DNA of 64,000 nt from Diabrotica undecimpunctata. Its lineage: Eukaryota > Arthropoda > Insecta > Coleoptera > Chrysomelidae. The stretch spans positions 129,135,914 through 129,199,913 of the forward strand of contig NC_092809.1 in NCBI RefSeq assembly GCF_040954645.1, read 5' to 3'. Below are positions 1-10,904 of this stretch, one piece after another. The notes under the pieces were generated by a model, which was not told the DNA's origin, ran no database searches, and saw nothing but the letters and a program-made list of their open reading frames with translations. The position numbers and the translations under genes were made by a program. Every line of letters starts with the position of its first letter. Positions within the stretch are counted from its first letter, which is position 1.

Positions 1-965
1 GTAAACTTTTCACGGATTTCCAAATTTAATGAGCTATTGGATAATAGAGGCTTGAATTTTTGAAATGAGTTTCTTGCCTGTTCAATTCTACATCGAATTT
101 CGTAGGATGGATCTAGATTTTGGGTAATCCAACATCCAAGGTATTTGAATCTCTGAACTCTCTGCAGCGGTTGTTGGTTTAATATCAGTTGGGTTGCGCC
201 GATATCCACTTTACTGGTCACCATGTATTTAGTTTTATCAATATTTATCGACAGTCCCCAATTTGTGCATTCCATGTCAACTCTATTGATTAGCTCCTGC
301 AGATCGTCGATGTTTTCAGCTAGAATCACAGTATCGTCGGCGTACCGTATATTGTTAATTATTTCTCCTCCTATGATAATTCCTTTTTGATCTTTTAAAG
401 CTTCCCTAAATAGATTCTCAGAATACACGTTAAAGAGGGTGGGAGATGGTATACAGCCTTGTCTTACGCCTCGTTCAATACTGATTGGCTTTGATTCTCT
501 GTTGTTGGTATTAATAATGGCTGTTTGGTTCCAGTAAAGTTTGGCAATAAGTTTGATGTCTTTCTCATCTAGTTGGATGCTCTGCAAGGCGGTAATTAGT
601 CTGGTATGCTGAACGCGATCAAATGCCTTTTCAAAATCAATGAAGCACATATATACGGGTTTTCTTACCTCCCAACATCGTTGAAGGAGTGTTTGCATAG
701 AAAATAGTGCTTCTCTAGTTCCAAGGCATCTCCGGAATCCGAACTGCTCTTGACTAATTATTTCTTCGCACTTGTTGTTAATTCGATTTAGAAGAATATG
801 CAACAGTATTTTAACGGCATGGCTCATTAAACTAATGAGTCTACAGTCGCTACATTTCTTAACGTTTGGTTTCTTAGGTAGAGGAATAAAGATCGATTTT
901 AACCAGTCCGATGGAATTTCACTGGTATCATATATTTGATTGAAAAGTACAGTGAGTTCTTTTAT
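1..965 (-). mobile_element. LINE reverse transcriptase fragment, RTE-like, runs off the window edge
   Basis: The minus strand is open for about 945 bases and reads as the palm of a non-LTR retrotransposon reverse transcriptase. In order it shows a QFGFR/LGTREALF stretch, the first catalytic block MCFIDFEKAFDRV, GVRQGCIPSP, and the second catalytic block RYADDTVIL, followed by a thumb-like segment (INIDKTKYMVTS, FKYLGCWIT). Both catalytic aspartate blocks are intact and no stop is seen. The frame stays open at base 1, so the C-terminus lies outside the window. The reverse transcriptase would copy the element RNA at a nicked target. Upstream the similarity ends near 965 at short TGCCAGTTACTGG-type repeats, so the N-terminal half is missing. 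The clade (RTE versus a neighbour) is inferred from motif style only. Confidence 0.88.
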
Positions 966-1029
966 GGCATGCCAATTACTAGCAAATCTGTTTTGTGCTT
1001 GCCAGTTACTGGAATATGCCAGCAACTGG

Positions 1030-1420
1030 CATGCTAGCTACTTTTCCAAATTACTGGCATGTGTCTACCCGGCTATACTCATTGCCTGTTATTTCAAAAT
1101 GTCTCGATGGTCTGAACAAGAAACCTCATCTAAGACATGCCATTTTTGATCAGTTTGGTTTTTGTAATGCCCCAGGTCAGATGGTACGCATTCGCATTAC
1201 AGCCAATAATTAATTGCAGTCCATTTTTCTTGCCATCTCTCACTAGCTGTTCCAACTCCCTTGATGGTGGTTGTTCGGGATCATCAGATGGGAGGTATGC
1301 TGATCCGAGAACTATCTCCTTTATACTTCCTTCCTCTGACCTTTATCTTTACTCTCGTTACCTCCGCCGAACAAAGATATGTGTTGATATTTCTTTTGAC
1401 TATTATGCAGGTTCTTGGGA
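1030..1420 (-). mobile_element. Jockey/R1-type AP-endonuclease fragment, frameshifted
   Basis: Reading the minus strand gives pieces of an apurinic-like endonuclease of a Jockey/R1-type LINE: SAYLPSDDPEQPPSRELEQL, then LIIGCNANAYHLTWG, then a stop, then EVSCSDHRDILK. These match the family order of the GDFNAHH-like block and the SDH catalytic block, with the middle deleted. Upstream (about 1330-1420), INTYLCSAEVTRVKIK continues the domain in another frame. The style differs from the reverse transcriptase at 1-965, so this is probably a second, older element cut by the first. It is non-functional: at least one frameshift, one stop and an internal deletion. Confidence 0.65.
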
Positions 1421-1977
1421 CTTCGGTAGACGTCTACCAATGTCCGATAGACCTATTATTTTGCCTAAACACATAGCTGTTGTATCAAGGCTACACTGAA
1501 CCTTCTCATGGCAACGGTAAGTTCTGCCGAAGCTTCCTTACTGTTCAATTTAATATTTTAACCTTTATGTATGGCAACACTGTAATAAAAGTTTGCCTGT
1601 CATTTTTACGTCAACTGTCGGAAGACATATCTCCTCCATATTTTTTTCCTTTTGTAAACAATGTAATATAACATTTTTAGCAAGGCAGTATCCACGCTAA
1701 TTTTGTGTCTATCGATGTTTATTTTTTTCCACTGTAATTTTCAATAAAAAACAATTTAATCACTTAATATGCTGGGAATTTGATTATATAATTCTGATTG
1801 AAGCCATCGCGGCCCCTGATTGTCTTAAAGGATACCTTTCCAAGTTTATAATATGCCTTGAAATGAACAGCCCCCAATGCTTTATACAAGACCTCATCAA
1901 TAGTACCTATAGACTATAGGTTTGTGCGTCCTCCCCGATCTTTCGATTTTTCAACGACCAGTCTTCTGTTTAAGGTC
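1421..1977. other. Non-coding stretch, nothing recognised
   Basis: AT-rich sequence with only short chance frames. I see no splice-bounded exon, terminal repeat or RNA gene here. Confidence 0.4.
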
Positions 1978-2476
1978 TTAATTTTGCCTCTTTAGACGGG
2001 TCCTGATGGTTTTTTCATCAACCTCTTTCTCGGGGACGCGGGTGAGGGCCGTGAGGCGCTTGGGCATATTATTTGGATCAACTATATTTAAGTTTTCACC
2101 CCCCCCCCCCCACAGGCCCTCCATAGTTTTCACCACTTCAGTCATCGCATTTTTTTTTTCACTCGTTAGCACAGTTCTCCCACAGGGACCCTTCGCTAAA
2201 CGATATTTGATCAAATCTGCTTGAGCCCGATCTAGTTTAGTATCAAGATGGTGTCTGTGTGCTACCAACATTCTGAATACTTTTGTCACGGTGCTTTATG
2301 ACCTAGTCTGCTCGTTAGAGCCGCTTGGTTTCTTAGCAACTGTTGCGAGGGGGATGATGGTATTCTATAAAAGTCTCTTTATATCCTCGGGTGTTGCCGA
2401 TATGATTTTCTTGGGATTTGCTATGGCCCATGTCCCAACAGCCATTTTTGCCTTTTTCCTCATCTTCCTTTGTTGA
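1978..2476 (-). pseudogene. Unrecognised decayed reading frame, possibly retroelement ORF1-like
   Basis: On the minus strand one reading phase carries protein-like sequence over about 500 bases but is broken by two stops, near 2361 and near 2294. The last piece, 103 codons at 1978-2289, is basic and rich in K/R (KYRLAKGPCGRTVLTSEKKN), has a G4 run encoded by a C12-13 homopolymer near 2100, and ends in TRLKRQN. I do not recognise the family. A basic ORF upstream of LINE genes would suit ORF1/gag, but no CCHC knuckle is visible. It could also be a broken host exon or chance. Confidence 0.22.
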
Positions 2477-3950
2477 GCTCTAGAGAGGCGTTTTTTGAGA
2501 CATACTTATTTATTTTTTAAATTTAAAAATCCGAACTTATACTTAGTAATTTCGTTTTCAAATTGTAAAAAATAATTCCTTGGTGTATGTGCTAAAAGCA
2601 ATTCTAGTGTACTAACGAGATAAAGAATTGTTTTTTGATCAAAACACCTTAGAATGGGTTTTGGGCTTTCTCTCTCAGTGATTGACTTTTAATTAATTTT
2701 ATTTATAGTTTGTAAGAAGAGAGTTTTAATTATATTATTTGTAGATTTGTACATATTTAAATTAAAAATTTGAATCACAGTATTTTTTATGAAAAGATTC
2801 AGTTATCTATTAAAAATTAAAATAATATTTTATTTTCTTCAAAAAAAAAATATGGTGCAAATAATAGGGTTTGATATCTAATATAAAATGCAAACATGTA
2901 GAATGCTAAGCATTCTACGACCTCGCGGCATCTACATAAGAAAATATCAAAATATGTTGCCTCAGTTGCATTTGTTGCCTCACTCTTTCATATTTTAGAA
3001 GCAGTAATAACGCTGACATGACCGCGCCCTAGTGGTACAATAGAAAACTAAAATCTTGTTTAACTTATATAACAAGTGCATAACTTCTGATCAGACCAAA
3101 AAATGACAGTGAAAGATCCTTCTATATGCGTCTATATTCTTTGGTTCTAGTGTAGTTTACCTTTGAGTTCCTGTTCAAGTCAAGTTATTTTACTACTTTT
3201 TAATATTTTTTTGTTTTCTTCTGCTTTAAATTTTCTTTCTATAATTTAAATAAAATTTAATAAAACTAAATAAACTCGATTTAAAACAAACAACAAAATA
3301 AAAAATTTAATAAAAATAAAATTTGTAGTTCTTTAGTTTTTAAACTTATTAAATTAAAAAGAAAAAGATTTTTTTTGTAAACAAACACATCTGACCGCTA
3401 AACAGTAGTCAAACTCGGTTAGTAGATACTGCGCAAGACGAGTGTAACGAGTACAGGTAGTCACCTTCTCAGAAGATTTATCTACACTGTTATTACACTT
3501 TTTTTGCTACACTTTTCAATAGAACACGGTAGTGTACCACTACACGTTACAAAGGAACGACTTAGTGTAGAACTTCTAGACTTTTTTAGAAATAGTGGTC
3601 ATCAGAAAATAAAGGAACAGACCTAATAAATTTCATAGTGTTTATAACTTGTGGAGTAAGAAATGGTTACAGTATCATTTGAAACTTCTTGATAACGATA
3701 TCCTTAGATTATGTGTAGATAATTTTTTTCACAAATGTTTAAACTTTTAAGATGACAACCAGGACTGTTAAAGTTACTTTGAAAGTGTAAAAATCGTTCA
3801 ATTTAAATTATACTTACTTAAATTTAACATTTAGAAATTATCGTGATAAGCTAATTATTATGTAGTCCTTTTTAGGAGCAATTATTGACAATCATTGCAA
3901 ATTACTCTTACATCTGTTTGTTCTATTTCATCTTCACATTTTTCTTCCCC
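2477..3950. other. AT-rich non-coding stretch with a small hairpin
   Basis: No coding signal seen on either strand. A 9-bp perfect inverted repeat (GTAGAATGC, TAA loop) lies at 2898-2918. Many A/T homopolymers. It may be Orc3 intron or intergenic DNA; that cannot be decided here. Confidence 0.4.
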
Positions 3951-3956
3951 ATATAT

Positions 3957-4046
<90 letters not shown>
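3951..4046. repeat. (TA)n microsatellite
   Basis: About 96 bases of almost pure TA with a short ATACATAC interruption at the left. It abuts the 3' end of the LINE fragment at 4047, and TATATATA recurs on the other side of that fragment (4372-4380). The LINE therefore seems to have landed in a pre-existing TA tract. Confidence 0.95.
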
Positions 4047-4048
<2 letters not shown>

Positions 4049-4371
4049 TCTTCTTAGAGTGCCATATCCCTACGGAACGTCGGCGACTACCATGCTTATA
4101 ATATTTTTATATTGATCTCGGTCTTGCGCTACGTGTAACAATTGGTCCGCTGTCAAACCTGTCCACTGCCGCAAATTCCTCAACCAAGAGAGTTTCTTCC
4201 GTCCTATCCATTTCTTTCCTTCGATTTTACCGTTGAGAATTAGCCGAAGGAACTCATATCTTGGTCCTCTGATTATATGTCCAAGATATTCTAGTTTACG
4301 CCTCTTAATAATATTTAATAGAGTTCGTTGATGTCCCATTCTTCGAAGAACTTCTTCGTTTCTGGTTCTGC
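4047..4371 (-). mobile_element. 5'-truncated LINE tail (reverse transcriptase C-terminus)
   Basis: The minus strand encodes the typical C-terminal tail of insect RTE-like reverse transcriptases: RTRNEEVLRRMGHQ, then IIKRRKLEYLGHIIRG, then LSWLRNLRQWTGLTADQLLH and [10 protein letters not shown] with its stop near 4069. The element ends in an AAGAAG-type tail at 4047-4052 and is cut at the 5' side near 4371. Both flanks are TA repeats, consistent with a target-site duplication of TA units. The catalytic domain is absent, so it is a dead-on-arrival copy. The longer 153-codon frame on this strand runs on into the hAT element at 4418 and is not one gene. Confidence 0.8.
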
Positions 4372-4417
4372 TATATATATAAAGCTTAAAGTTATTACAG
4401 TAATTAATACTATTACA

Positions 4418-7384
4418 CAGTGGCGGTTGGTATATAAGTGCTGCGGAGCTGCAGAACCACCAAAATAATCCAAACAAAATTACTTTGAAAATTAAATAAA
4501 AAATATCACTACTTATAAAATTTAAATTCATTTAGATGGTTTTCGTGCATGGCCACCTTTATTTTAATCTGTCGTCCGTCGCATCTCATGGCGACAGCAA
4601 GTCCCACTTATTTGACCGGACCGGTGGTACTCCGAGCTGTGAACTGTTAAAGATATCCCCGATAACACCCGCTCAACCCCTCGCCTACACTTTTCAGGCG
4701 ACGACTGAAAGCAATATTTGAGCTGCATTTGTCGCAGTTCGAACTAGTGTGTACAAACGTACGTTTATTGTAATTTTAAATAATCGGTGATCGCGACGCG
4801 ACGACTGTTAAAATAAGTTGTCCTGCACGTAATTCGGTATTTATATTAAGTATATGAGAATAAAAGTGCTGTTCAGGATGGATGTTATTTATAATTTGAT
4901 TAATGTTAAGAGATTCTTTAAATATTCTTATGACGAAAAACTAGAATTAAAATGCAAAGGACGTCCTTTGCCGGATATTAAAATCGTAAAAGATGGATCA
5001 AGCCGAGGGAAAAATTACAAACGACAATTTAATTGCGATATTTATACGAGAAATAGTTGGATATGTGGCTGCAACAGAAAAAACGCTCTTTTCTGTTTTC
5101 CTTGTGTACTCTTTGGAGGTGATAAGTCATGGACGCAAGTTGGTGTAACAGACTTAGTACATTTAAGTGATAAAATAAAAAAGCACGAAACTTCTAAGCA
5201 TCATTTGCACAATCAAATGGAATATGCTTTATTAGGCTCCGTGAATATTAAAGAACAGTTAGATTCTGCATACTGGATAAATATTCAAAAATTCAATGAA
5301 GCTGTAACAAAAAATAGGTATGTTCTCTCAAAAATTATAGACTGCATAAAATTTTGTAGTGTTTTCGAATTGGCGCTTCGGGGACACGACGAGACACAAA
5401 CATCCGACAATCCTGGAATTTTTCGCGGCCTCATAAATTTTACTGCTGAATTGGATAAAACTTTAGCACAACACTTGGAAGAATCGACGGTTTTTAAGGG
5501 CATTTCTAAAGAAATTCAAAATGATATTTTGGACTGCATGTTGGAATTATGCCAGGATAAAATTTTGGAGGAAATTCGGGAATCTCCATATCTAGCTGTC
5601 GTGGCCGACGAGACTACAGACATTTCAGCAAAATCACAAATGGTTATAGTATTTAGATATTGTCGAAATGGAGCACCGGTAGAACGATTTTGGACATATT
5701 TGGTACCTTCAAAATTAAATGCAGATACTTTAAGCAAAAACATTTTCAGTGTTTTGGATCCTATCCTGGAAAACTCAAATAATAAACTAATTGCTCAGAG
5801 TTATGATGGGGCAGCGGTCATGTGTGGATAGCACGCAGGAGTTCAAGCCAGAATCAAAGAAAAATATCCATTTGCTCATTTTGTACACTGTTACGCGCAT
5901 CAATTAAATTTAATAATGTCTAAGGCTTGTTCCAAAAACTCTCAAGTTAGACTTTTTTTTGGAAATTTAAATGAAATCCCTACCTTTTTTAAAAATTCGC
6001 CACAACGAGTGGCAGTTTTAGATAAAATCGTCCAAAAGAAAATTCCTCATGGCGCTCCAACTCGCTGGAACTTCAATATTCGAACTGTTAATGTTGTGTT
6101 TGAACATCGATCTTCTTTTATCGAATGTATGGAAGAAATAGAAGAATCGTTTGATAAGGCAGCTGTCTGTAGTTCAGCGTCATCCATTCGAAGAATACTA
6201 GTGGATCAAAATTTTGTTTTTTGGTTAACATTTTTCCATCGCATAATGCCACAAGTAGACGTTTTGTATAATGCCCTTCAAAAGACTAAAACGGATCCTT
6301 TGGAAATCAATAAAAAGGTGACAGATTTCGAAAGATACATGAATTCAGTTAAAAATTCAATAGATGATACCATTGACCAAGGTTCTAGTTTATGCGTTGA
6401 ACCATTACCAACTAAAAGGTTATGGAAGGATAACAGTCCAGTAGGTCATCGGAGAGCATCTATCGAAGTTTGTGATATAATCATAAATTGTGCAAATGAT
6501 AGATTTGCTTTTAAAAATCACCTACTTGCAACTTCATTGCTTTATCCTGAGCAATTTGATAATTTCCCAGATGATAATTTAAGCCTGACTTGCGCGTCAT
6601 ATCTAAATTTAGATAGGGAGCGCTTGAAGACTGAATTATCTGTTATTTATTTTAGAAGAGACTGTAGAGACATTAATGGGGCTATACCTTTTTTAAAATT
6701 TTTAATTGAAAATAATTTAACAGAGCCTTTTCAAGAAACTGTAAAACTGCTTCAAATTCTAATTACAGTGCCCATGAGTACGGCAGAAGCTGAAAGGTGC
6801 TTTTCGAGTTTAAAACGGATTAAAACATTCTTGAGAAATTCCATGACTGAAGACCGACTTGTAGCATTAACCATGTTGTCAGTAGAAAAAACACTTATAA
6901 AAGAAATACCAAACTTTAATGAAAAAGTTATAGACAAGTTTGCTTTAAAAAAAAATCGACGAATCGAGCTTATTTATAAAAAAAATATATATATTTGGCT
7001 CTGTGTGTAGTTAGTTCGTAAGACCCTATAATGCAATTATTGTTGTGGCGATTTTGTTTGTAGTGTTTTTTCGTTTGCATTCCTTAGTTTCACGTATTTA
7101 TCGATAAAATTCTACTAAAAACATAAACTATAAAACAATTACTAGTGTGCCATAATGTACCATTGCTATTTTTGATATAATTGGATTTATCTTCAATTTG
7201 AAAAGAAGAAAATCGGTAAGTTCTTTATTATTTTTTAATAGATATATAATGAATAAATATATGGTGTAAAATATCAAACTAAAAGCCTCGTTGTAAAATA
7301 CAACGATTAAAAGATATTGAATTAAAAAAAAAAACCAAAAAATACTGCAGAACTACCAAATTTTTGAGTCACCAGCCGCCACTG
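4418..7384 (+). mobile_element. Complete hAT transposon (ZMYM1-like transposase) with 8-bp TSD
   Basis: Both ends are readable. The left terminus begins CAGTGGCGGTTGGT at 4418. The right terminus, read on the other strand from 7384, begins CAGTGGCGGCTGGT, so the terminal repeat is 14 bp with one mismatch. Both ends are flanked by the identical octamer CTATTACA (4410-4417 and 7385-7392), the length expected of a hAT target-site duplication. The 2967-bp element contains one transposase frame on the plus strand (4854-7010). The terminus pattern CAGTGGCG is typical of hAT elements. The copy sits in one arm of an older foldback repeat. Perfect duplications suggest a fairly recent insertion. Confidence 0.95.
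4854..7010 (+). pseudogene. hAT transposase with one premature TAG stop
   Basis: One phase runs from ATG 4854 to the stop at 7008-7010 (about 718 residues) with a single internal TAG at 5829-5831. N-terminal half: a TTF-type zinc finger around residues 58-95 (WICGC, FCFPCVLFGG), then a DUF4371-like region with WINIQKFNEAV and HDETQTSDNPGIFRGL. The first catalytic Asp is in VVADETTDIS (about residue 252) and the second in QSYDGAAVM (about residue 318). After the stop the same phase continues with GVQARIKEKYP, HCYAHQLNL and TRWN. It ends in the hAT dimerisation segment (VPMSTAEAERCFSSLKRIK, residues about 640-660). The TAG falls in the variable position between MCG and HAGVQ. A nonsense change in an otherwise open gene is the simplest reading; recoding is less likely. 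Confidence 0.92.
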
Positions 7385-7503
7385 CTATTACAATAATTAA
7401 TATTAAACTCAACAGGCTTTCGAGATCTCAGTCTCCCGAGCCCCCAGACACTGACTGCCAGAAGCCTGTTAAGTTTAATATTAATTTTTGTAATAGTATT
7501 AAT

Positions 7504-8361
7504 CTTAGTTTTAGGTTTAATTGTACTAACCGCGGAAATCTTTTGGAGCAGCTTTTGGGGGATTTGTTGTTTTTCCATAGATAATAAACACCAGAGCACT
7601 GTTTGAGGATACTGCTCCTCTTAGAACGACTTCAGAGGATAACCGGACCGAGCATTCATCAGAAAATGCATCTCCACTATAGAACAAGTTGATGGTATAT
7701 GACATTCATATGTCATATTAAAAAAGCTTCAAAGCTTATGATAATAATTATACACATACCGTGTTTCCAAATCCATTCTTGAACAATACCGACAAACTTA
7801 GGCCATACAACTAGTACTAATTAAATTATTAAATTATAGTAAAAAAACAGCATCAGTTAAGACGACAGATTTGCAGTTGGCAGTGAGTTAAAAAGTTATA
7901 TTTCGACATTTTCCAAGGTTCAAACTAGTCTTCAAGTTCGAACGACGTCAAGTGACCTTTAACGCCAAAACTATTAGAAGACTTACTACCACTGGAATAG
8001 GATCATATTTGCCTATGAGGAGGCTTATTCTTCTTTTCGTAGAACTACAACCCGGGGTTGACCTTAACTTACAGCATAACTTCCAACTCATACTGCCATA
8101 CTGTAGCCAGTGTTTTGACGTATCTTCGTCGGAAGATCGAAACCGAGGTTTTGTAGTTGCCAATCTATTCACCAGATTTAACATGTTTCAAAAAAAGGAT
8201 AATTGAAAAAGTAAATCCTAACTCCAAATATTAAAGTTATCGATAAAATTTGTCTTATTAGTGTATATAAACTGTTGCATACTTTAGTATTTGTTTAATA
8301 TATGTATACTAACTCACGTAGGCGCCAAAATTTGTGAAATTTTCCTTAATACATAATTTAG
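7504..8361. other. Non-coding, probably Orc3 intron, nothing recognised
   Basis: Short overlapping frames on both strands (around 7950-8206) look like chance. The region ends at the splice acceptor of the Orc3 exon at 8362, so it is intronic if that exon is spliced as proposed. Confidence 0.4.
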
Positions 8362-8464
8362 AGCACGATTTACACAGGCAGTTGCCGAATTAGAATATCT
8401 TGGATTCATCAAAAGTTCTAAAAGAAAAACAGATCACGTGCAGAGGTTAACTTGGGGCGGTTAG
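8362..8464 (+). CDS. Orc3: Orc3 (origin recognition complex subunit 3), last coding exon
   Basis: After the acceptor ATAATTTAG, the exon reads [20 protein letters not shown] and then [13 protein letters not shown] before TAG at 8462-8464. This matches the highly conserved C-terminus of ORC3/Latheo, where AVAELxFLGFIK, KRKTDHV and RLTWGG are shared from flies to vertebrates. ORC3 is part of the nuclear six-subunit complex that marks replication origins and loads MCM; this C-terminal piece belongs to its winged-helix end. The first base of the exon probably completes a split codon. The exon is intact, with no stop or frameshift. Earlier exons are not seen within 8.3 kb upstream, so at least one long TE-filled intron is implied. 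It could be a lone duplicated exon, but the splice acceptor and polyA signal argue for the real gene end. Confidence 0.88.
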
Positions 8465-8483
8465 TGCCTTTAGTTGCAATACT

Positions 8484-8489
8484 AATAAA
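8484..8489 (+). other. Polyadenylation signal AATAAA for Orc3
   Basis: AATAAA lies 20 bases after the Orc3 stop codon and is followed by T-rich sequence. This gives a very short 3' UTR. Confidence 0.55.
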
Positions 8490-8639
8490 AGTTATTTATT
8501 TGGTTACTTAAAATATTTATTTTTATACTAAAATTTTATAAAATTGCAGTGTTTTATTTACCTATAAATAATTATTAGTCCTACAATCATATCCTAACGA
8601 AACCTTGTTGTAACGAATACATTTTTTAAATTACATCCA

Positions 8640-9095
8640 AGAAGACTTTATACATGGAAAGCACCCGGTGATACCCCAGGGAAAATCATAAGAAACCAAA
8701 TTGATTTCATCAACATAAACAAAAGGTTTAGAAATTCTATCACCTCAACAAAAACATATCCAGGCTCAGATGTCTTCTCAAATCATAGTCTATTGGTTGC
8801 AAATATCAACATACTACTCAAAATAATTCATAAGAAAATGAGGCCCAAGATAGATACAAGACTACTAAAAGACAATGACACCCAGAAGAAAGTAAAAACA
8901 GATTAATAAGAATTTTGCGAAAATAGTTGACACTACTACAGGCATAGAAGAACAGTGGAACGAAATGAAGACATCTATTAGCACAATTGCGCTTGAACAT
9001 CTAAAATATTGCAGATGATGGAAGAGCGAAGAAAATTAAAAGGTAGAAATGACAACGAATACAAAAAGTTGCATAAGACTATACTAAAGGAATAA
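8640..9095 (+). mobile_element. RTE-like LINE fragment: endonuclease end and linker
   Basis: The plus strand reads the end of an AP-endonuclease domain: LYTWKAPGDTPGKIIRNQID, then FRNSITSTKTYPGSDVFSNH and SLLVANINILLK. It is followed by a linker broken by stops (EEQWNEMK, MMEERRKLKGRNDNEYKKLH). The catalytic SDH of the family is SNH here, so an essential Asp is lost. The fragment stops near 9095, where a second, related copy begins at about the equivalent endonuclease position. The two look like adjacent copies of one LINE family in the same orientation. Confidence 0.75.
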
Positions 9096-10433
9096 TAAGA
9101 ATAATTCGAAACCAGATTGATTATTTACTGATAAACGAACGATACAGAAACTCCTTAAAATCCGTTAAAGCTTACCCAGGCGCAGATGTCTTTTCAGACC
9201 ATAACCCTCTAATAGCGCAAATGAGTATTAAACTAAAAAGATTGGAGCAGAAAAGAAGAACAAATCAGATAGACGTCAGTCATTTATGTAACCTGGAGGT
9301 AAAGGAGAAATTGCAAAAATGTATTAATAATAATTTGAAAATACTTCATGAAAAAGAAACATCTCAGCCAACGAACATAGATAAAAAATGGCGATAACAG
9401 GTCCTGCGAAGAAAATTCTGACTAAAGAAAAACCAAAAATAAAGCAAAGGTGGATGACTGATAAGATCCTTCTTCTCATGGACAATCTGAGAATAATGAA
9501 AGGAAAAAACGAACAAAGGTATAAACAAATACAGAAAGAAATCAGAATAGCAAAAGAAGATTTTTATAAAAGAAAATGTGAAGAAATAGAGCAATTGCAG
9601 GCAAAACATGATATTTTTAATGTACATAAAAAAGTGAAAGAACTTGTAGGTACACAAAAACGTAAGCAGCCAAATACCCTGTATAATGTAAACGGAAACA
9701 TAATAACAGAACTAGAAGAACAGTTGAAAACGTGGAAAAACTATATTGAAGAACTCTGTGCAGATGATAGACAACAATCTGAGCTAAGTAACATACAAGG
9801 AGACGAAGGTCCAGAAATAACGGAAGAGGAAGTAATGTACGCACTAAAAAGAATGAAAAATGGTAAAGCCCCAGGTCCAGATGAAATACCAACGGAAATC
9901 CTTAAACTAATAGAAAAAGACTCGATTCACATTTTAGTTGAACTTTTCAATAGCATTTATACATCAGGAAAAATACCACAAGAATGGCTTTTATCCACCT
10001 TTGTTATACCAAAAAAGATAAATGCCAAACAATGTAGTGATTACCGTACAATCAGTCTGATGAGCCATGTACTGAAAATTATACACTCTAGAGTACACAG
10101 AAAACTGGAAATGGACATCAATAATACCCAGTTTGGATTCCAAAATGGACTTGGAACAAGAGAGGCGTTGTTTGCACTGAACGTTATGTCTCAAAGATAT
10201 CTTGACATAAATCAAGATGTATTCATGTGTTTCATAGATTACAACAAGGCCTTTGATAAAGTGCGGCATGATCACCTAATCAGACTCCTGACAGAAAAGA
10301 ATTTAGATAAACGAGACATCCGACTAATAGCAAATATGTACTACAATCAGAAAGCAGTAGTGAGAGTAGAGAATAATACCACTGAAGAAATTGAAATAAA
10401 GCGAGGTGTGAGACAAGGGTGTATACTGTCACC
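9096..10433 (+). mobile_element. RTE-like LINE: endonuclease end plus reverse transcriptase, 3'-truncated
   Basis: Starts with RNQIDYLLINERYRNSLKSV and an intact SDHNPLIA block, then a frameshift near 9385. From 9388 the phase is open for 358 codons: linker, LKRMKNGKAPGPDEIPTEIL, NSIYTSGKIPQEWLLSTFVI, TQFGFQNGLGTREALFAL, catalytic block MCFIDYNKAFDKV (about residues 280-292), then GVRQGCILSPT. The similarity stops abruptly at about 10433, before the YADD block, where sequence of another LINE in the opposite orientation begins. The last residues of the open frame (VDLSGSVL) belong to that neighbour, not to the enzyme. The element cannot be active: no second catalytic Asp pair and no 3' end. 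Confidence 0.9.
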
Positions 10434-10434
10434 T

Positions 10435-10790
10435 ACTGTAGATCTTTCTGGTTCTGTGCTATGACTCCTTGGTCGTCAGCGAAATGAAGCTTAGATAGTG
10501 TTCTTTCGTAGTTTAATGGTATACCCATTCCAGAACATGATCTCCTCCATTTATTCAGTGCCAAACTCAGGTAGATTTTGAAGAGTGTTGGAGATAGACT
10601 GCAGCCTTGCCTTGGTCCCTTATTTACCCTAAATTGTTTTGGAGAACTGGTTGTATTACTTTTACATGTCTAATAATAATAAATGAGCTTTCCAGTACTT
10701 GCCATAGTCTACACGGGGATATTGGATCATAAGCTTTCACAAGGTTAAGTCCACAAATAATAGATGAGTTGGTGTATCCCTAGTCATTCT
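10435..10790 (-). mobile_element. Fragment of a different LINE reverse transcriptase
   Basis: On the minus strand, LLFVDLT and (after a frameshift) KAYDPISPCRLWQVLE resemble the first catalytic block. GPRQGCSLSPTLFKIYL and LSKLHFADDQGVIAQNQKD give the second, with the variant FADD. The spacing is right for a reverse transcriptase palm. It joins the 3' break of the plus-strand LINE at 10433 head to head, so one inserted in or recombined with the other. At least two frameshifts. The motif style (FVDLxKAYD, FADDQ) differs from the RTE-like copies nearby. Confidence 0.72.
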
Positions 10791-10904
10791 TTTTTCATTT
10801 AATTTAATTTAATCAAGTGGTTCACATTCGTTTTCGATTAGGGTTTTCATAACTTTTCCATTACATAACAATCTTCTGATCTAGTTATTCATTATACTGA
10901 AGCA

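Larger units (their letters stand above)
4403..7503. repeat. Foldback (inverted-repeat) element split by the hAT insertion
   Basis: If the hAT element at 4418-7384 and one copy of its 8-bp duplication are set aside, 4403-4417 joins 7393-7503. The result is an imperfect palindrome of about 126 bp. The left arm (ATTAATACTATTACA plus 7393-7420) pairs with the right arm at 7461-7503 over about 43 bases with few mismatches (CAACAGGCTT against AAGCCTGTT, TTAATATTAA in both). The loop is GC-richer (about 7421-7460). It looks like a small MITE or foldback; the family is not recognised. The arms start with ATTAAT, so the exact end is uncertain. Confidence 0.7.

Noticed and set aside
940..1671. Plus-strand open frames across the LINE endonuclease region
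   Set aside because: Antisense shadows of the minus-strand endonuclease relic; no motif and no splice context.
3885..4115. Open frames encoding long IYIYIY runs
   Set aside because: They only translate the (TA)n microsatellite.
10425..10464. C-terminal end of the plus-strand reverse transcriptase frame
   Set aside because: The last codons read through the junction into an opposite-strand LINE fragment and are not part of the enzyme.
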